64,000 nucleotides of DNA from Scleromatobacter humisilvae (lineage in GTDB: Bacteria > Pseudomonadota > Gammaproteobacteria > Burkholderiales > Burkholderiaceae_C), in assembly GCF_023231945.1 (NCBI RefSeq), contig NZ_JAJLJH010000008.1, forward strand, positions 1 through 64,000, read 5' to 3'. The notes below the pieces were generated by a model that searched no databases, was not told where the DNA came from, and saw only the letters and a list, made by a program, of their open reading frames with translations. A program made the translations under genes and the position numbers. Each line of letters begins with the position of its first letter. Position 1 is the stretch's first letter. Positions 8,042 to 17,305 of this stretch are shown here, piece after piece.

Positions 8042-8911
8042 ATGCGAAGCCCACCCGCATCCGTCAAGATCCGGCTGCGGAGCCTCCCCCCCTCCGCCGG
8101 ACTGCAGTGGATCCGCCGCGGCTTCGGCCTGTTCTGGCGCCGCCCGCTCGGCTTCATCGGCCTGTGGCTGTTCTTCACGCTGTGCCTGTTCGTCGTCATG
8201 GTGATGGCGATCGCCGTCAGCCCGCTGGCGATGCTGGCGATCGCCGCCTTCCTGCCGCTGGTGACCGTCGGCTACATGCAGGCGGCGTCGGACGTGCTCG
8301 ACGACCTGAAGCTGCGGCCCGGCGTATTTCGGGCGCCGTTCGCGGGCACGCCGCAGGCGGCCCGGGGCATGCTGGCAATCATGGCGGTCTATGTCGCGGC
8401 CATCGCGCTGCTGGCGATCTTCGCCGACGCGATGGACGGCGGCGAGACGCGACGATGGCTGCACGTGGTGATGACGCCACCGCCAGCGGGACAGCCGCCG
8501 GCGATGCCCACGCCGAGCGAGGCGAGCGTGGCGTCGATGCGCTTCGTGATGCTGGGGCTGACCCTGGTCTCGATTCCGCTCTGGTACGCGCCGGCCCTGG
8601 TGCACTGGGGCCGCCAGGGCGCGGCGCAGGCGCTGTTTTCCAGCGTGGTCGCGCTCTGGCGCACCAAGGGCGCATTCCTCACGTTCATGGCCGGCTGGTT
8701 CCTGGTGGGAATCGCTTTCGACGCGCTGGTGCAACTGCTGGCGGCCGCCTTCGGCTTCGAGGCGATCTCGCTGGCCGCGCTCACCGGGCAGATGATGCTG
8801 AGCATCGTCTACTTCCTGTCGATGTGGTTCGGCTTCGTCGACACCTTCGAGATCACCGCGCCGGTTCCCTATCGCACGGTGATGGCGGGCAACGACTCCG
8901 CGGCGTCCTGA
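8042..8911 (+). CDS. BPSS1780-type multi-pass membrane protein
   Basis: A 289-residue integral membrane protein. After a basic N-terminus with WIRRGFGLFWRRPLGFIGLW, about six hydrophobic segments follow, ending with YFLSMWFGFVD near the C-terminus. The FxLFWRRP start and position directly after thrB fit the BPSS1780 family of Burkholderiales, whose role is unknown. The ATG at 8042 lies six bases after the thrB stop with no strong ribosome-binding site, suggesting translational coupling. Confidence 0.72.
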   Translation: MRSPPASVKIRLRSLPPSAGLQWIRRGFGLFWRRPLGFIGLWLFFTLCLFVVMVMAIAVSPLAMLAIAAFLPLVTVGYMQAASDVLDDLKLRPGVFRAPFAGTPQAARGMLAIMAVYVAAIALLAIFADAMDGGETRRWLHVVMTPPPAGQPPAMPTPSEASVASMRFVMLGLTLVSIPLWYAPALVHWGRQGAAQALFSSVVALWRTKGAFLTFMAGWFLVGIAFDALVQLLAAAFGFEAISLAALTGQMMLSIVYFLSMWFGFVDTFEITAPVPYRTVMAGNDSAAS

Positions 8912-8963
8912 CTTCCCTTCGACGAGGGGCGACAAGGCCCGCGGTTTCGGCTCCAATCCGGGC

Positions 8964-9458
8964 ATGTACACGCGCCGCATCCGCTTCGATCGCGTCTTCG
9001 ACGTGCGCGACGTCACGTTGCGCAACGGCGTCACCACGCAGTTCGGCTTCGAGGCCGATGGCAGGACGGTCCGCGATGCGCGCATCAAGGGCCGGCACGA
9101 GATCCCGCAAGGCGTCGAGCTGACGGTGGTGCTTCCGCGCGAGGGCGGGTGGTCGTGGCTGGTGGGGTGGGTCGACCACTCGACCGGCCGCATGGTGTGC
9201 GACAAGCCGTCGTCGTGGATCCTGGTCACCGCGGTGTTCGCGATCCTCGCGGCCGGCCAGTGCTTCCTCACCTGGCTGACACTGCGCCACCCGCAGCCGG
9301 ACCAGGGTTCCACCGTCTGGGTGCTGGGCGCGATGTGCGTCTTCCTCCTGGCGGTGTTCGCCGCGATCATCCGGCAGGCCGGCCTCGTGCTGCAGGCGCA
9401 CCGGTTCCTGTCCGCAACGCAGGCCTCGGTCAGGCCCGCAACGCCGCGGGCGCCCTAG
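8964..9458 (+). CDS. Hypothetical protein with C-terminal membrane hairpin
   Basis: A 164-residue protein. The first 70 or so residues are soluble and strand-rich (TRRIRFDRVFDVRDVTLRNGV, then EIPQGVELTVVLPREG). Two hydrophobic segments follow at about 87-107 and 118-138, and a short cytoplasmic tail. No family is recognised. Codon bias is like the neighbours. It stands alone on the plus strand, convergent with the GNAT gene, whose stop lies four bases away. Function unknown. Confidence 0.65.
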   Translation: MYTRRIRFDRVFDVRDVTLRNGVTTQFGFEADGRTVRDARIKGRHEIPQGVELTVVLPREGGWSWLVGWVDHSTGRMVCDKPSSWILVTAVFAILAAGQCFLTWLTLRHPQPDQGSTVWVLGAMCVFLLAVFAAIIRQAGLVLQAHRFLSATQASVRPATPRAP

Positions 9459-9462
9459 CGGC

Positions 9463-10395
9463 TCAGGTCGTGCCTGCCGCAGACCCCGGCAGCCGCTTCG
9501 CCATCGCGACGTAGCCGAACGACTGGCCGTCGATCACGAACATGTCCGGCGTGCCGCCCTGCATCTGGAAGCCCTGGCCGCGATAGAGCGCGACGGCGGG
9601 CTCGTTGGCCGACAGCACGCGCAGGTCGATCCAGCGCAGGCCCTGCTCGCCCGCCCACTGCGTCGCGTGCGCGAGCAGGCGGCGCGCGAGGCCGAGGCGG
9701 CGATGGTCTCGATCGACGCCCATCCCGAGCAGGCAGCGGTGCGCGGTGCCCGGCTCCGGATGCGCGCGCAGGTCGACGTGGCCGACCACGCGCCCGCGCG
9801 CGTCACGCGCGACCCACGCGCGACGCCATCCCGGCATGCCGACCGCCGCGACGCAGCCGTCGCGGAACGACTGCGTCTTGTCCGCCGGAAAGCGCGACTC
9901 GCCGCGCGGCATCGGCATGAAGTACTGGCCGTCGCGGCCGTTGTCGGACAGGTGGTCGTCGAGGTAGCGGAACAGCACGTCGAAGCCCGCGTCGTCGACC
10001 GGCTCGATGCGGATGGCGGAGGCCTCGACGGCCGGCTCGCGGCCCAGCCATTGCGCCCAGGCCAGCGCCGACCAGCCGCCCGCCGGCTGCATCGGCGACG
10101 GGGGCGGCAACGGCGTGCGCGGCCGCAGCGGACGCTTGGGATGCAGCGGCAGCTTCGGGTTCATCGGCCGCACCGGCTTCATGCCCGTCGCGGGCCGCGA
10201 CCCGGCGAGCCAGGCCACCGCGCGGCCGTCCGCATCCTGGAACGTGCCGTCGCTCAACGGCCCGAGCCAGCGCCCGCCGCGCGCGAACACGTGGTCGCGT
10301 TCGTGGAAGGCGACCCAGTCGTTGTCGAGGTCGAACAGGTGGCTGCCGTCGAAGAAGGCGACGAGGCGGACGTTGGCGTCGAAGACGGGCGTCAT
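9463..10395 (-). CDS. GNAT N-acetyltransferase fused to a beta-flower-like domain
   Basis: A 310-residue three-part protein. Residues 1-66 have short repeats of the kind FDANVRLVAFFDG, LFDLDNDWVAF, VFARGGRWLG, FQDADGRAVAWL, resembling a 4-fold beta-flower domain. Residues 74-104 are Pro/Arg/Lys-rich. Residues 125-302 form a GNAT acetyltransferase with RRLGLARRLL (232-241) as the acetyl-CoA loop and ALYRGQGF near the end. The ATG overlaps the uvrD stop (ATGA), so it is coupled to the helicase. The substrate is not predictable. The domain name for the N-terminus is from pattern memory and less certain than the GNAT call. Confidence 0.8.
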   Translation of the reverse strand: MTPVFDANVRLVAFFDGSHLFDLDNDWVAFHERDHVFARGGRWLGPLSDGTFQDADGRAVAWLAGSRPATGMKPVRPMNPKLPLHPKRPLRPRTPLPPPSPMQPAGGWSALAWAQWLGREPAVEASAIRIEPVDDAGFDVLFRYLDDHLSDNGRDGQYFMPMPRGESRFPADKTQSFRDGCVAAVGMPGWRRAWVARDARGRVVGHVDLRAHPEPGTAHRCLLGMGVDRDHRRLGLARRLLAHATQWAGEQGLRWIDLRVLSANEPAVALYRGQGFQMQGGTPDMFVIDGQSFGYVAMAKRLPGSAAGTT

Positions 10396-12788
10396 CAGTC
10401 CACGGGCGTCAGCTTGGCCACCGACAACGCCAGCCACTTCATCCCGTGCCGGCCGAAGTTGACCTGCGCGCGCGCCTCCTCGCCGGCGCCTTCCAGCGTC
10501 ACGATCACGCCCTCGCCGAACTTGTTGTGGAAGACGGACTGGCCCTGGCGCAGCTGCTGGCCGCTGCTGCTCGTCGCCGAGCGGCTGTCCTGCATGGCCT
10601 TGGGCACCGGCGACGATTCGACGCGCCCCGCGCCGATCATCGAGCCCAGCCCCGTGCCGCGTTCCCAGGCCGACTTGTACTCGCGCGCATAGCCCGAGCC
10701 GAAGGCCTGGTTGCGCGGCGTGAGCCAGCGCACGTTGGCCTCGGGCAGTTCCTCGACGAAGCGGCTCTTGACGTTGTAGCGCGTCTGGCCGTGCAGCAGC
10801 CGCGTCTGGCTGAAGCTCAAGTACAGGCGCTTGCGGGCGCGCGTGATCGCCACGTACATCAGGCGGCGCTCCTCCTCGAGGCCGTCGTTGGACTGCAGCG
10901 AGTTCTCGTGCGGGAACAGGCCTTCCTCGAGGCCGGTGATGAACACCGAGTCGAACTCCAGGCCCTTGGCCGAGTGGATGGTCATCAGCTGGATGGCGTC
11001 CTGGCCGGCCTGGGCCTGGTTGTCGCCGGCCTCCAGCGACGCGTGCGTGAGGAAGGCCGCCAGCGGCGACATGATCTCGCCGGTCTCGGCGTCGGGCGTG
11101 ACGGGCGCGTCCAGCTGGATGCCGGGGACGTCGCGCGACGTGTTGCGCGAGGCCAGCGTGCCGGGCGACAGCTCGTCGACCGGCAGCGCCACCGCGTCGC
11201 GGCCGAAGCCCTCCTGCGTGACGAAGGCCTCGGCGGCGTTCATCAGTTCTTCCAGGTTCTCGACGCGGTCGGCGCCTTCCTTGTCGGCGCGGTAGAAGTC
11301 GATCAGGCCCGTCTCGGCCAGCATGTGCTCGATGATGTCGCGCAACGTCAGGCCGCGCGTGGCCTGCTGCATGCGTTCGATCAGGCCGGTGAACTGCGCG
11401 AGGTTGCTGCCGCCCTTGCCCGCCACGCTGCCCACGCTCTGGAACAGGCTGCGGCCGGTCTGGCGCGCCGAGTCCTGCAGCAGCTCGATCGTGCGCGCGC
11501 CGATGCCGCGCGTGGGGAAGTTGACGACGCGCAGGAAGCTCGTGTCGTCGTTCGGGTTCTCGATCAGCCGCAGGTACGACAGCGCGTGCTTGACTTCCGC
11601 GCGCTCGAAGAAGCGCAGCCCGCCATACACCCGGTAGGGTATGCCGGCATTGAACAGCGCCGACTCGATCACGCGCGACTGCGCGTTGCTGCGGTAGAGC
11701 ACCGCGATCTCCGAGCGCGCCGTGCCCGAGCGGTGCAGCTGCTGCGCCTCCTCGAGGAACCACTGCGCCTCGGCGAAGTCGCTGGTCGACTCGAAGATGC
11801 GCACCGGCTCGCCCGGGCCCTGGTCGGTGCGCAGGTTCTTGCCGAGCCGCTTGGAGTTGCGGTCGATGAGGTGGTTCGCCGCATCGAGGATGTTGCCGAA
11901 GCTGCGGTAGTTCTGCTCCAGCTTGATGACCTTGTCGACGTGGAACTCGCGCTCGAAGTCGGCCATGTTGCCCACCAGCGCGCCGCGGAAGCCGTAGATG
12001 CTCTGGTCGTCGTCGCCCACCGCGAACACCGCGCCGTGGGGGCCCGCGAACATCTTCAGCCACGCGTACTGCAGGCGATTGGTGTCCTGGAACTCGTCGA
12101 CCAGGATGTGCTGGAAGCGGTGCCGGTAGTGCTCGCGCAGCGCCTCGTTGTCGCGCATCAGCTCGTAGGCGCGCAGCAGCAGCTCGGCGAAGTCGACCAC
12201 GCCCTCGCGCAGGCACTGGTCCTCGTAGGCCTTGTAGATCTCGGCCAGCTTCTGCGTCTGGCCGTCGTGGATCTCGACGTCCTTGGCGCGCAGCCCGTCC
12301 TCCTTCGCGCCGGCGATGAACCAGCTCACCTGCTTGGGCACGAAGCGCTCCTCGTCGAGCTGCATCGCCTTGATGATGCGCTTGACGGCCGACAGCGAAT
12401 CGGCCGTGTCGAGGATCTGGAAGCCCTGCGGCAGCCCGGCCAGCTTCCAGTGCGCGCGCAGGAAGCGGTTGCACAGGCCGTGGAAGGTGCCGATCCACAT
12501 GCCGCGCACGTTGATCGGCAGCATCGCCGACAGCCGCGCCTGCATCTCCTTGGACGCCTTGTTGGTGAACGTGACGGCCATCAGCCCGCCGGGCGAGACC
12601 TGCCCGGTCTGCAGCAGCCAGGCGATGCGCGTGGTGAGCACGCGCGTCTTGCCCGAGCCCGCGCCGGCCAGGATGAGCGCCGGGCGCGCTGGCAGCGTCA
12701 CGGCCGCCAGTTGCTCGGCGTTCAGGCCGCGCAGCAACCGGTCGGTCGTCGGGGCTTCGGGATCGGCGTCAGAATGCTGGATATGCAT
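10395..12788 (-). CDS. uvrD: ATP-dependent DNA helicase II, UvrD/PcrA type
   Basis: A 797-residue superfamily-1 3'-5' helicase acting in nucleotide-excision and mismatch repair. Walker A AGAGSGKT is at 41-48. Other helicase motifs are AVGDDDQSIYGFRGA (III/II region), LEQNYRS and MTIHSAKGLEFD, with VAITRARKRLYLS near the C-terminus. The last residues include a Tudor-like stretch (VFHNKFGEGVIVTLEGAG) known in PcrA/UvrD. Its ATG at 12788 lies opposite and overlaps the possible start of the divergent gene. A GNAT fusion gene overlaps its stop by four bases. Confidence 0.95.
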   Translation of the reverse strand: MHIQHSDADPEAPTTDRLLRGLNAEQLAAVTLPARPALILAGAGSGKTRVLTTRIAWLLQTGQVSPGGLMAVTFTNKASKEMQARLSAMLPINVRGMWIGTFHGLCNRFLRAHWKLAGLPQGFQILDTADSLSAVKRIIKAMQLDEERFVPKQVSWFIAGAKEDGLRAKDVEIHDGQTQKLAEIYKAYEDQCLREGVVDFAELLLRAYELMRDNEALREHYRHRFQHILVDEFQDTNRLQYAWLKMFAGPHGAVFAVGDDDQSIYGFRGALVGNMADFEREFHVDKVIKLEQNYRSFGNILDAANHLIDRNSKRLGKNLRTDQGPGEPVRIFESTSDFAEAQWFLEEAQQLHRSGTARSEIAVLYRSNAQSRVIESALFNAGIPYRVYGGLRFFERAEVKHALSYLRLIENPNDDTSFLRVVNFPTRGIGARTIELLQDSARQTGRSLFQSVGSVAGKGGSNLAQFTGLIERMQQATRGLTLRDIIEHMLAETGLIDFYRADKEGADRVENLEELMNAAEAFVTQEGFGRDAVALPVDELSPGTLASRNTSRDVPGIQLDAPVTPDAETGEIMSPLAAFLTHASLEAGDNQAQAGQDAIQLMTIHSAKGLEFDSVFITGLEEGLFPHENSLQSNDGLEEERRLMYVAITRARKRLYLSFSQTRLLHGQTRYNVKSRFVEELPEANVRWLTPRNQAFGSGYAREYKSAWERGTGLGSMIGAGRVESSPVPKAMQDSRSATSSSGQQLRQGQSVFHNKFGEGVIVTLEGAGEEARAQVNFGRHGMKWLALSVAKLTPVD

Positions 12789-13541
12789 CCACCTATTCTA
12801 GTTTCGCGGACTCGCCCGCCCAGGTTTCTTTCCCTGGTGGCATTCGGGGTGGGCGCCATGGCGTCGACGCTGGCGCTCGCCGCGGCCAAGCCGCCGCCGG
12901 GCGTCGCGGCCAACTGCCCCGTCCACGCCAGCGCGGTGGTGGAACATTTCATGGGTGCCGACTGCATGGACTGCTGGAAGGCGACGCCGCCCGCGCCCGG
13001 CGCGGGCCCGGTCGGCGACAGCGAATGGTCCATGGACTGGATCGCCCCGGCCGCCGACGACGCCCCGATGGCGCCCGGGGCACTGCCCGAGGCCGCCGAC
13101 CGCCTCGCGCGCATCGGCCCCGGCCTGCCCGCGCTGCTGGCCGCGCCGCCGTCCGCCTTCGACGCCACCACCGTGCTCGACGCGCCGTCCGCGAAGCGCC
13201 GGTTCTTCGTGCACTCGAGCCTGCCGCACAACGGCTACATGGGCGTGCAGATGCATGCGACGGGCGTCTGGCCCGAAGGCAGCACCGGCTGGATCGCGCT
13301 GGTCGAGCTGATCCCGGTGGGCGTGCGCGACACGCCGATCCCGCGCCGCCTGGTGCGCGTGCTGGTCGGCCCGCTGAAGCTGCCGGCCGGCCCGGGCGCC
13401 AGCAACGCCGTCGCGCCGCTGTACGGACTGCGCTGGCCGGAGAACGCACACGCCGACCAGCTGGTGGCCACGGCCTGGATCGAGGACGCCGGCGGCCGCA
13501 TCACCCAGATCGCCACCGACCGCTGCGCCGACCCGAAGTAA
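12783..13541 (+). CDS. Uncharacterised exported protein
   Basis: About 252 residues. The N-terminus has a basic stretch (RTRPPR), a hydrophobic run ([12 protein letters not shown]...LALA) and an Ala-rich cleavage site, so it is secreted. The mature part carries [21 protein letters not shown], three cysteines close together resembling the thioredoxin-like DUF1223 family start (TSQGC...), but the rest does not confirm a redox fold. Both MHPPILV at 12783 and the inner MASTLAL at 12858 are possible starts. The first gives a better signal peptide but overlaps the divergent uvrD start by six bases. Function unknown. Confidence 0.65.
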   Translation: MHPPILVSRTRPPRFLSLVAFGVGAMASTLALAAAKPPPGVAANCPVHASAVVEHFMGADCMDCWKATPPAPGAGPVGDSEWSMDWIAPAADDAPMAPGALPEAADRLARIGPGLPALLAAPPSAFDATTVLDAPSAKRRFFVHSSLPHNGYMGVQMHATGVWPEGSTGWIALVELIPVGVRDTPIPRRLVRVLVGPLKLPAGPGASNAVAPLYGLRWPENAHADQLVATAWIEDAGGRITQIATDRCADPK

Positions 13542-13563
13542 CCCGCTACTACCGAGACCTCTC

Positions 13564-14541
13564 ATGGAAATCTTCGACTACGACAACATCCTGCTGCTGC
13601 CACGCAAGTGCGTCGTCGAGAGCCGCAGCGAGTGCGACACCTCGATCGAGTTCGGCCCGCAGCGCTTCAAGCTGCCGGTGGTGCCGGCCAACATGAAGAC
13701 GGTGCTGGACGTGCCGATCGCCGAGTTCCTCGCGAGCAACGGCTACTTCTACGTGATGCACCGCTTCGACCTCGACACCGTCGCCTTCGCGAAGACCATG
13801 CGCGACAAGGGCCTGCCGGTGTCGATCAGCGCGGGCGTCAAGGCCGAGGACTACGCCGTCGTCGACCGGCTGGCGCAGAGCGGCGTCGGCGCCGACTACG
13901 TCACCATCGACATCGCGCACGGCCACGCCGAGAGCGTCAAGAAGATGATCGCCCACCTGAAGCACAAGCTGCCGAACGCGTTCGTCATCGCCGGCAACGT
14001 CGGCACGCCGGAGGCGGTGATCGACCTCGAGAACTGGGGCGCGGACGCGACCAAGATCGGCGTCGGCCCCGGCAAGGTCTGCATCACGCGGCTCAAGACC
14101 GGCTTCGGCACTGGCGGCTGGCAGCTGTCGGCGCTCAAGTGGTGCGCGCGCGTGGCGACCAAGCCCATCATCGCGGACGGCGGCATCCGCCACAACGGCG
14201 ACATCGCCAAGAGCCTGCGCTTCGGCGCGACGATGGTGATGATCGGCTCGCTGTTCGCCGGCCACGAGGAAAGCCCGGGCCAGACGGTGGAGGTCGACGG
14301 CAAGCTGTACAAGGAGTACTACGGCAGCGCGTCCGACTTCAACAAGGGCGAGTACCGCCACGTCGAGGGCAAGCGCATCCTCGAGCCGATCAAGGGCCGG
14401 CTCGCCGACACGCTGCGCGAGATGCAGGAAGACCTGCAGAGCTCGATCTCGTACGCCGGCGGGCGCTGCGCGACGGACATCCGCAAGGTCAACTACGTGG
14501 TGCTGGGCGGCGAGAACGCGGGCGAGCATTTGTTCATGTGA
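13564..14541 (+). CDS. guaC: GMP reductase
   Basis: A 325-residue member of the IMPDH/GMP-reductase family that converts GMP to IMP with NADPH, recycling guanine nucleotides. The catalytic Cys173 is in [11 protein letters not shown], followed by a flexible loop and [17 protein letters not shown], the phosphate-binding region. There are no CBS domains, and the short length favours GMP reductase over IMP dehydrogenase (about 490). It follows an exported-protein gene by 22 bases. The nearest downstream gene is the RDD array. Confidence 0.92.
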   Translation: MEIFDYDNILLLPRKCVVESRSECDTSIEFGPQRFKLPVVPANMKTVLDVPIAEFLASNGYFYVMHRFDLDTVAFAKTMRDKGLPVSISAGVKAEDYAVVDRLAQSGVGADYVTIDIAHGHAESVKKMIAHLKHKLPNAFVIAGNVGTPEAVIDLENWGADATKIGVGPGKVCITRLKTGFGTGGWQLSALKWCARVATKPIIADGGIRHNGDIAKSLRFGATMVMIGSLFAGHEESPGQTVEVDGKLYKEYYGSASDFNKGEYRHVEGKRILEPIKGRLADTLREMQEDLQSSISYAGGRCATDIRKVNYVVLGGENAGEHLFM

Positions 14542-14620
14542 GATCGGGGCGATCCCGAGTCGGCGCGGCCGCGTCCTGCGCTAGCATCCCCCGCTGATTT
14601 CAACGAGGGAGCAAAAGGAC

Positions 14621-15172
14621 GTGGACGACATCGCGCAATCCAACAATCGCTTCGCGCCGCCGCGCACCAACGTCGAGGACATCGACGCCAGCGACGGGCC
14701 GCAACTGGCCACGCGCGGCCAGCGCTTCGCGGGCGCGCTGATCGACGGCTTGTTCGCGCTCGCCTTGTCCCTGGCCATCATGCTGCCCATGTACGGTCTC
14801 TCGTACGCCCGGATGATGGGACAGAGCAAGCTGTCGGTGCTGCCGGGCCTGGTCGGCTACCTCGGCATCTTCTACGTGGTCCAGGGCTGGTTCATCTACC
14901 AGCGCAGCCAGTCGCTGGGCAAGATGGCCATGGGCGTGCGCATCGTGCGCACCGACGGCGGCCCCGCCAGCTTCGGCCGCGCCTTCGGCCTGCGGCTGTT
15001 CCTGTTCGGGCTGGCCGGCTTCGTCCCGTTCATCGGGCCGTTCTTCGGGTTCATCGACTGCCTCTTCATCTTCGGCGCGCCCCGCCGCTGCCTGCACGAC
15101 TACGTCGCTGACACCATCGTGGTGACGGCGACGTCCTCCCAGGCCGGCGCGGCCATGCCTGCACGAACCTGA
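14621..15172 (+). CDS. RDD family membrane protein, array copy 1
   Basis: A 183-residue protein starting at GTG with GAGGGA upstream. The short N-terminal tag NNRFAPPRTNVED is shared with the next three genes. The RDD domain follows: RGQRFAGALIDGLF in the first membrane segment, two more hydrophobic segments, MGVRIVRTDGG, then RRCLHDYVADTIVVTA. RDD proteins are small polytopic membrane proteins, mostly of unknown function; some affect ion or osmotic tolerance. It is the first of four tandem paralogues. Confidence 0.82.
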   Translation: MDDIAQSNNRFAPPRTNVEDIDASDGPQLATRGQRFAGALIDGLFALALSLAIMLPMYGLSYARMMGQSKLSVLPGLVGYLGIFYVVQGWFIYQRSQSLGKMAMGVRIVRTDGGPASFGRAFGLRLFLFGLAGFVPFIGPFFGFIDCLFIFGAPRRCLHDYVADTIVVTATSSQAGAAMPART

Positions 15173-15277
15173 ACACCGCGCCGGATCGCGGGTTCCCTCC
15201 GGCGAGACCCTGACGGGCGGCGCCTCGCGGGCCGGTTAGCATCGGCCACGATTCGCAAGGACCACAGGGAGCCCGCC

Positions 15278-15856
15278 ATGTCAGACCTCATCGACAACAA
15301 CCGCTTCGCGCCGCCCAAGGCCGAACTCGTCGAGCCGGCCAGCCTGGCCGAAGGCCCGGTGCTCGCGGGCCGCGGCCTGCGCTTCGTCGCGGTGCTCCTG
15401 GACGGACTGCTGATGTCGCTGATCGCGTATCCGCTGTTCTTCGTGTTCGGCGGCTCCAGCATGTTCATGCATCCGGATGCGGCGGCGATGCAGGATCCGT
15501 TCGCGATGATGCGTGCGATGTTCGTGGCGATGGTGCCGGGCTACATCGTCGTCGTCATCATCCAGGCGTGGTGCCTGCACGCGTACGGCGGCACGCTGGC
15601 CAAGAAGATCATGGGCCTGCGCATCGTGCGCACCGACGGCAGCCGCGCCGGCTTCGTGCGCCTGTTCTTCGGCCGCGGGGCCGCGGCCGTCCTGCCGTCG
15701 TGCATTCCGCTGCTGGGCAGCCTGTGGGCGCTGGTCGACTCGCTGCTGATCTTCCGCGAGTCGCGCCAGTGCCTGCACGACCAGATCGCCGACACCCTCG
15801 TCGTCACCGCGGCGTCGTCGCAGGGCGCCAGCCTCGAGGCGACGCGCGCGCGCTGA
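15278..15856 (+). CDS. RDD family membrane protein, array copy 2
   Basis: A 192-residue paralogue of the preceding gene with the same tag (NNRFAPPKAELVE), RGLRFVAVLLDGLL in the first membrane segment, MGLRIVRTDGS and RQCLHDQIADTLVVTA. It carries a methionine-rich loop (SSMFMHPDAAAMQDPFAMMRAM) between segments one and two that the other copies lack. CAGGGAGC precedes the ATG. The gap of about 105 bases to copy 1 contains GTTAGCATCGG, similar to the region before copy 1. Confidence 0.82.
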   Translation: MSDLIDNNRFAPPKAELVEPASLAEGPVLAGRGLRFVAVLLDGLLMSLIAYPLFFVFGGSSMFMHPDAAAMQDPFAMMRAMFVAMVPGYIVVVIIQAWCLHAYGGTLAKKIMGLRIVRTDGSRAGFVRLFFGRGAAAVLPSCIPLLGSLWALVDSLLIFRESRQCLHDQIADTLVVTAASSQGASLEATRAR

Positions 15857-15909
15857 ATCCGCTCGCTCCACGGCGCCGTCGGCGCCATCGAGATCAACAG
15901 GGAGGAGCC

Positions 15910-16500
15910 ATGAACGAAGTCACCGCGCACAACCCGTTCGCGCCGCCGCGCGCCGTGGTGGAGGACAGGCCCGACGTGGCGTCCGCGCAGGTGCCGGCCA
16001 CGCGCGGCTCGCGCCTGGCGGCCGCGCTGATCGACGGCGTGGCGGTCGGTGGCGTCGTCGCCATCATCGGCATCGTCGCCGCGATCGCCATTCCGGCCTA
16101 CGCCAGCTACCAGCGGCGCGCCGGCGGCGATCCGACGCAGACGGGCCCGGCCCTGGTCCTCGTCGGCGGCCTGGCTTTCCTGGCCATCGTGGGCGTGTTC
16201 GCGTGGAATGCCACGCTGGTCTACCGCTACGGCCAGACGATCGGCAAGCGGGCGATGGGCATCCGCGTCGTGCGCACGGACGGCACGCGGGTCGCGTTCG
16301 GCCGCTTCGTCTTCCTGCGCTGGCTTCCGATGTTCGTCCTCGGCATAATTCCCTGGATCGGCTACGTCACCGGCCTGGTCGACTCGCTGCTGATCTTCCG
16401 CGACACGCGCCAGTGCCTGCACGACAACATCGCCGACACGATCGTCGTCACCGCCGCGTCGGCGCCGCACGCCACGCTGGCGGGCTCCGGCGCCCGCTGA
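15910..16500 (+). CDS. RDD family membrane protein, array copy 3
   Basis: A 196-residue RDD protein beginning MNEVTAHNPFAPPRAVVED, preceded by CAGGGAGGAGCC. RGSRLAAALIDGVAVGGVV forms the first membrane segment. MGIRVVRTDGTRVAFGRFVFLRW and RQCLHDNIADTIVVTA complete the domain. It is closest to copy 4 (shared YRYGQT.GKR and GRFVFLRWLP), suggesting that copies 3 and 4 arose from the most recent duplication. Function unknown. Confidence 0.82.
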   Translation: MNEVTAHNPFAPPRAVVEDRPDVASAQVPATRGSRLAAALIDGVAVGGVVAIIGIVAAIAIPAYASYQRRAGGDPTQTGPALVLVGGLAFLAIVGVFAWNATLVYRYGQTIGKRAMGIRVVRTDGTRVAFGRFVFLRWLPMFVLGIIPWIGYVTGLVDSLLIFRDTRQCLHDNIADTIVVTAASAPHATLAGSGAR

Positions 16501-16650
16501 CCGAAGACGGCGGCGGCGTGACTTCGGTCACTCCCTCTTCAGAGGGATCCCCGGGCTGATCCGGCCGACGCCGCGTTACCATGCGCGGATTCCACCAGGC
16601 ACGCCACGACGTCGCCGGATTCCAAGGGTCAGAAAGAGGGAGCTCGGACG

Positions 16651-17280
16651 ATGTCCGCAATCGCAGCACAGAACCGTTTCGCGCCGCCGCGCGCGGATGT
16701 CGAGCTCCAGGCCGACGTCGAGGCCGGGCTGGTGGAGGCCGGCCGCGGCGCGCGCCTGCTGGCGGTCCTGATCGACAGTGTTCCGACGATCATCCTCACG
16801 CTGGGCATCGTCGCCGCGGTCGCCATTCCCGCCTACGAGCGCTACAAGCAGGAGCACACGCCCGGCATCGATCCGCCGGCGCTCGGCAGCGGGCACCACA
16901 TGACCGGCACGTGGGCGCTGCTGGCCGGCATCGCGCTGCTGGCCTACGCCATCTACAGCATCGTGCTCGTCTACCGCTACGGCCAGACCTTCGGCAAGCG
17001 CATGATGAACATCCGCGTGGTGCGCGTCGACGGCGGCCGCGTCACGTTCGGGCGCTTCGTCTTCCTGCGCTGGCTGCCGCTGGCCGTGGTGGGAATGATC
17101 CCCTTCATCGGCGGCATCGTCGCGCTGGTCGACCCGCTGCTGATCTTCCGCGAGTCGAGCCGCTGCCTGCACGACGACATCGCCGACACCCGCGTGGTCA
17201 CCGCCGCGTCCTCGGTCGATGCCACGCTGAACGGCGACGCGAAGTACGCCAGCGCGACCCTGCGCACGATCGACTTCTGA
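16651..17280 (+). CDS. RDD family membrane protein, array copy 4
   Basis: A 209-residue RDD protein beginning MSAIAAQNRFAPPRADVEL, preceded by AGAGGGAGC. It shares LVYRYGQTFGKRMMNIRVVRVDGGR and GRFVFLRWLPL with copy 3, and ends RCLHDDIADTRVVTAASS. Like copy 3 it has a longer extracytoplasmic loop before the second membrane segment (about 60-80). It ends 25 bases before the next, more distant RDD gene, which opens the MoxR operon. Confidence 0.82.
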   Translation: MSAIAAQNRFAPPRADVELQADVEAGLVEAGRGARLLAVLIDSVPTIILTLGIVAAVAIPAYERYKQEHTPGIDPPALGSGHHMTGTWALLAGIALLAYAIYSIVLVYRYGQTFGKRMMNIRVVRVDGGRVTFGRFVFLRWLPLAVVGMIPFIGGIVALVDPLLIFRESSRCLHDDIADTRVVTAASSVDATLNGDAKYASATLRTIDF

Positions 17281-17305
17281 CCCCCGCCGGGCACGCGCGC
17301 GCTCC

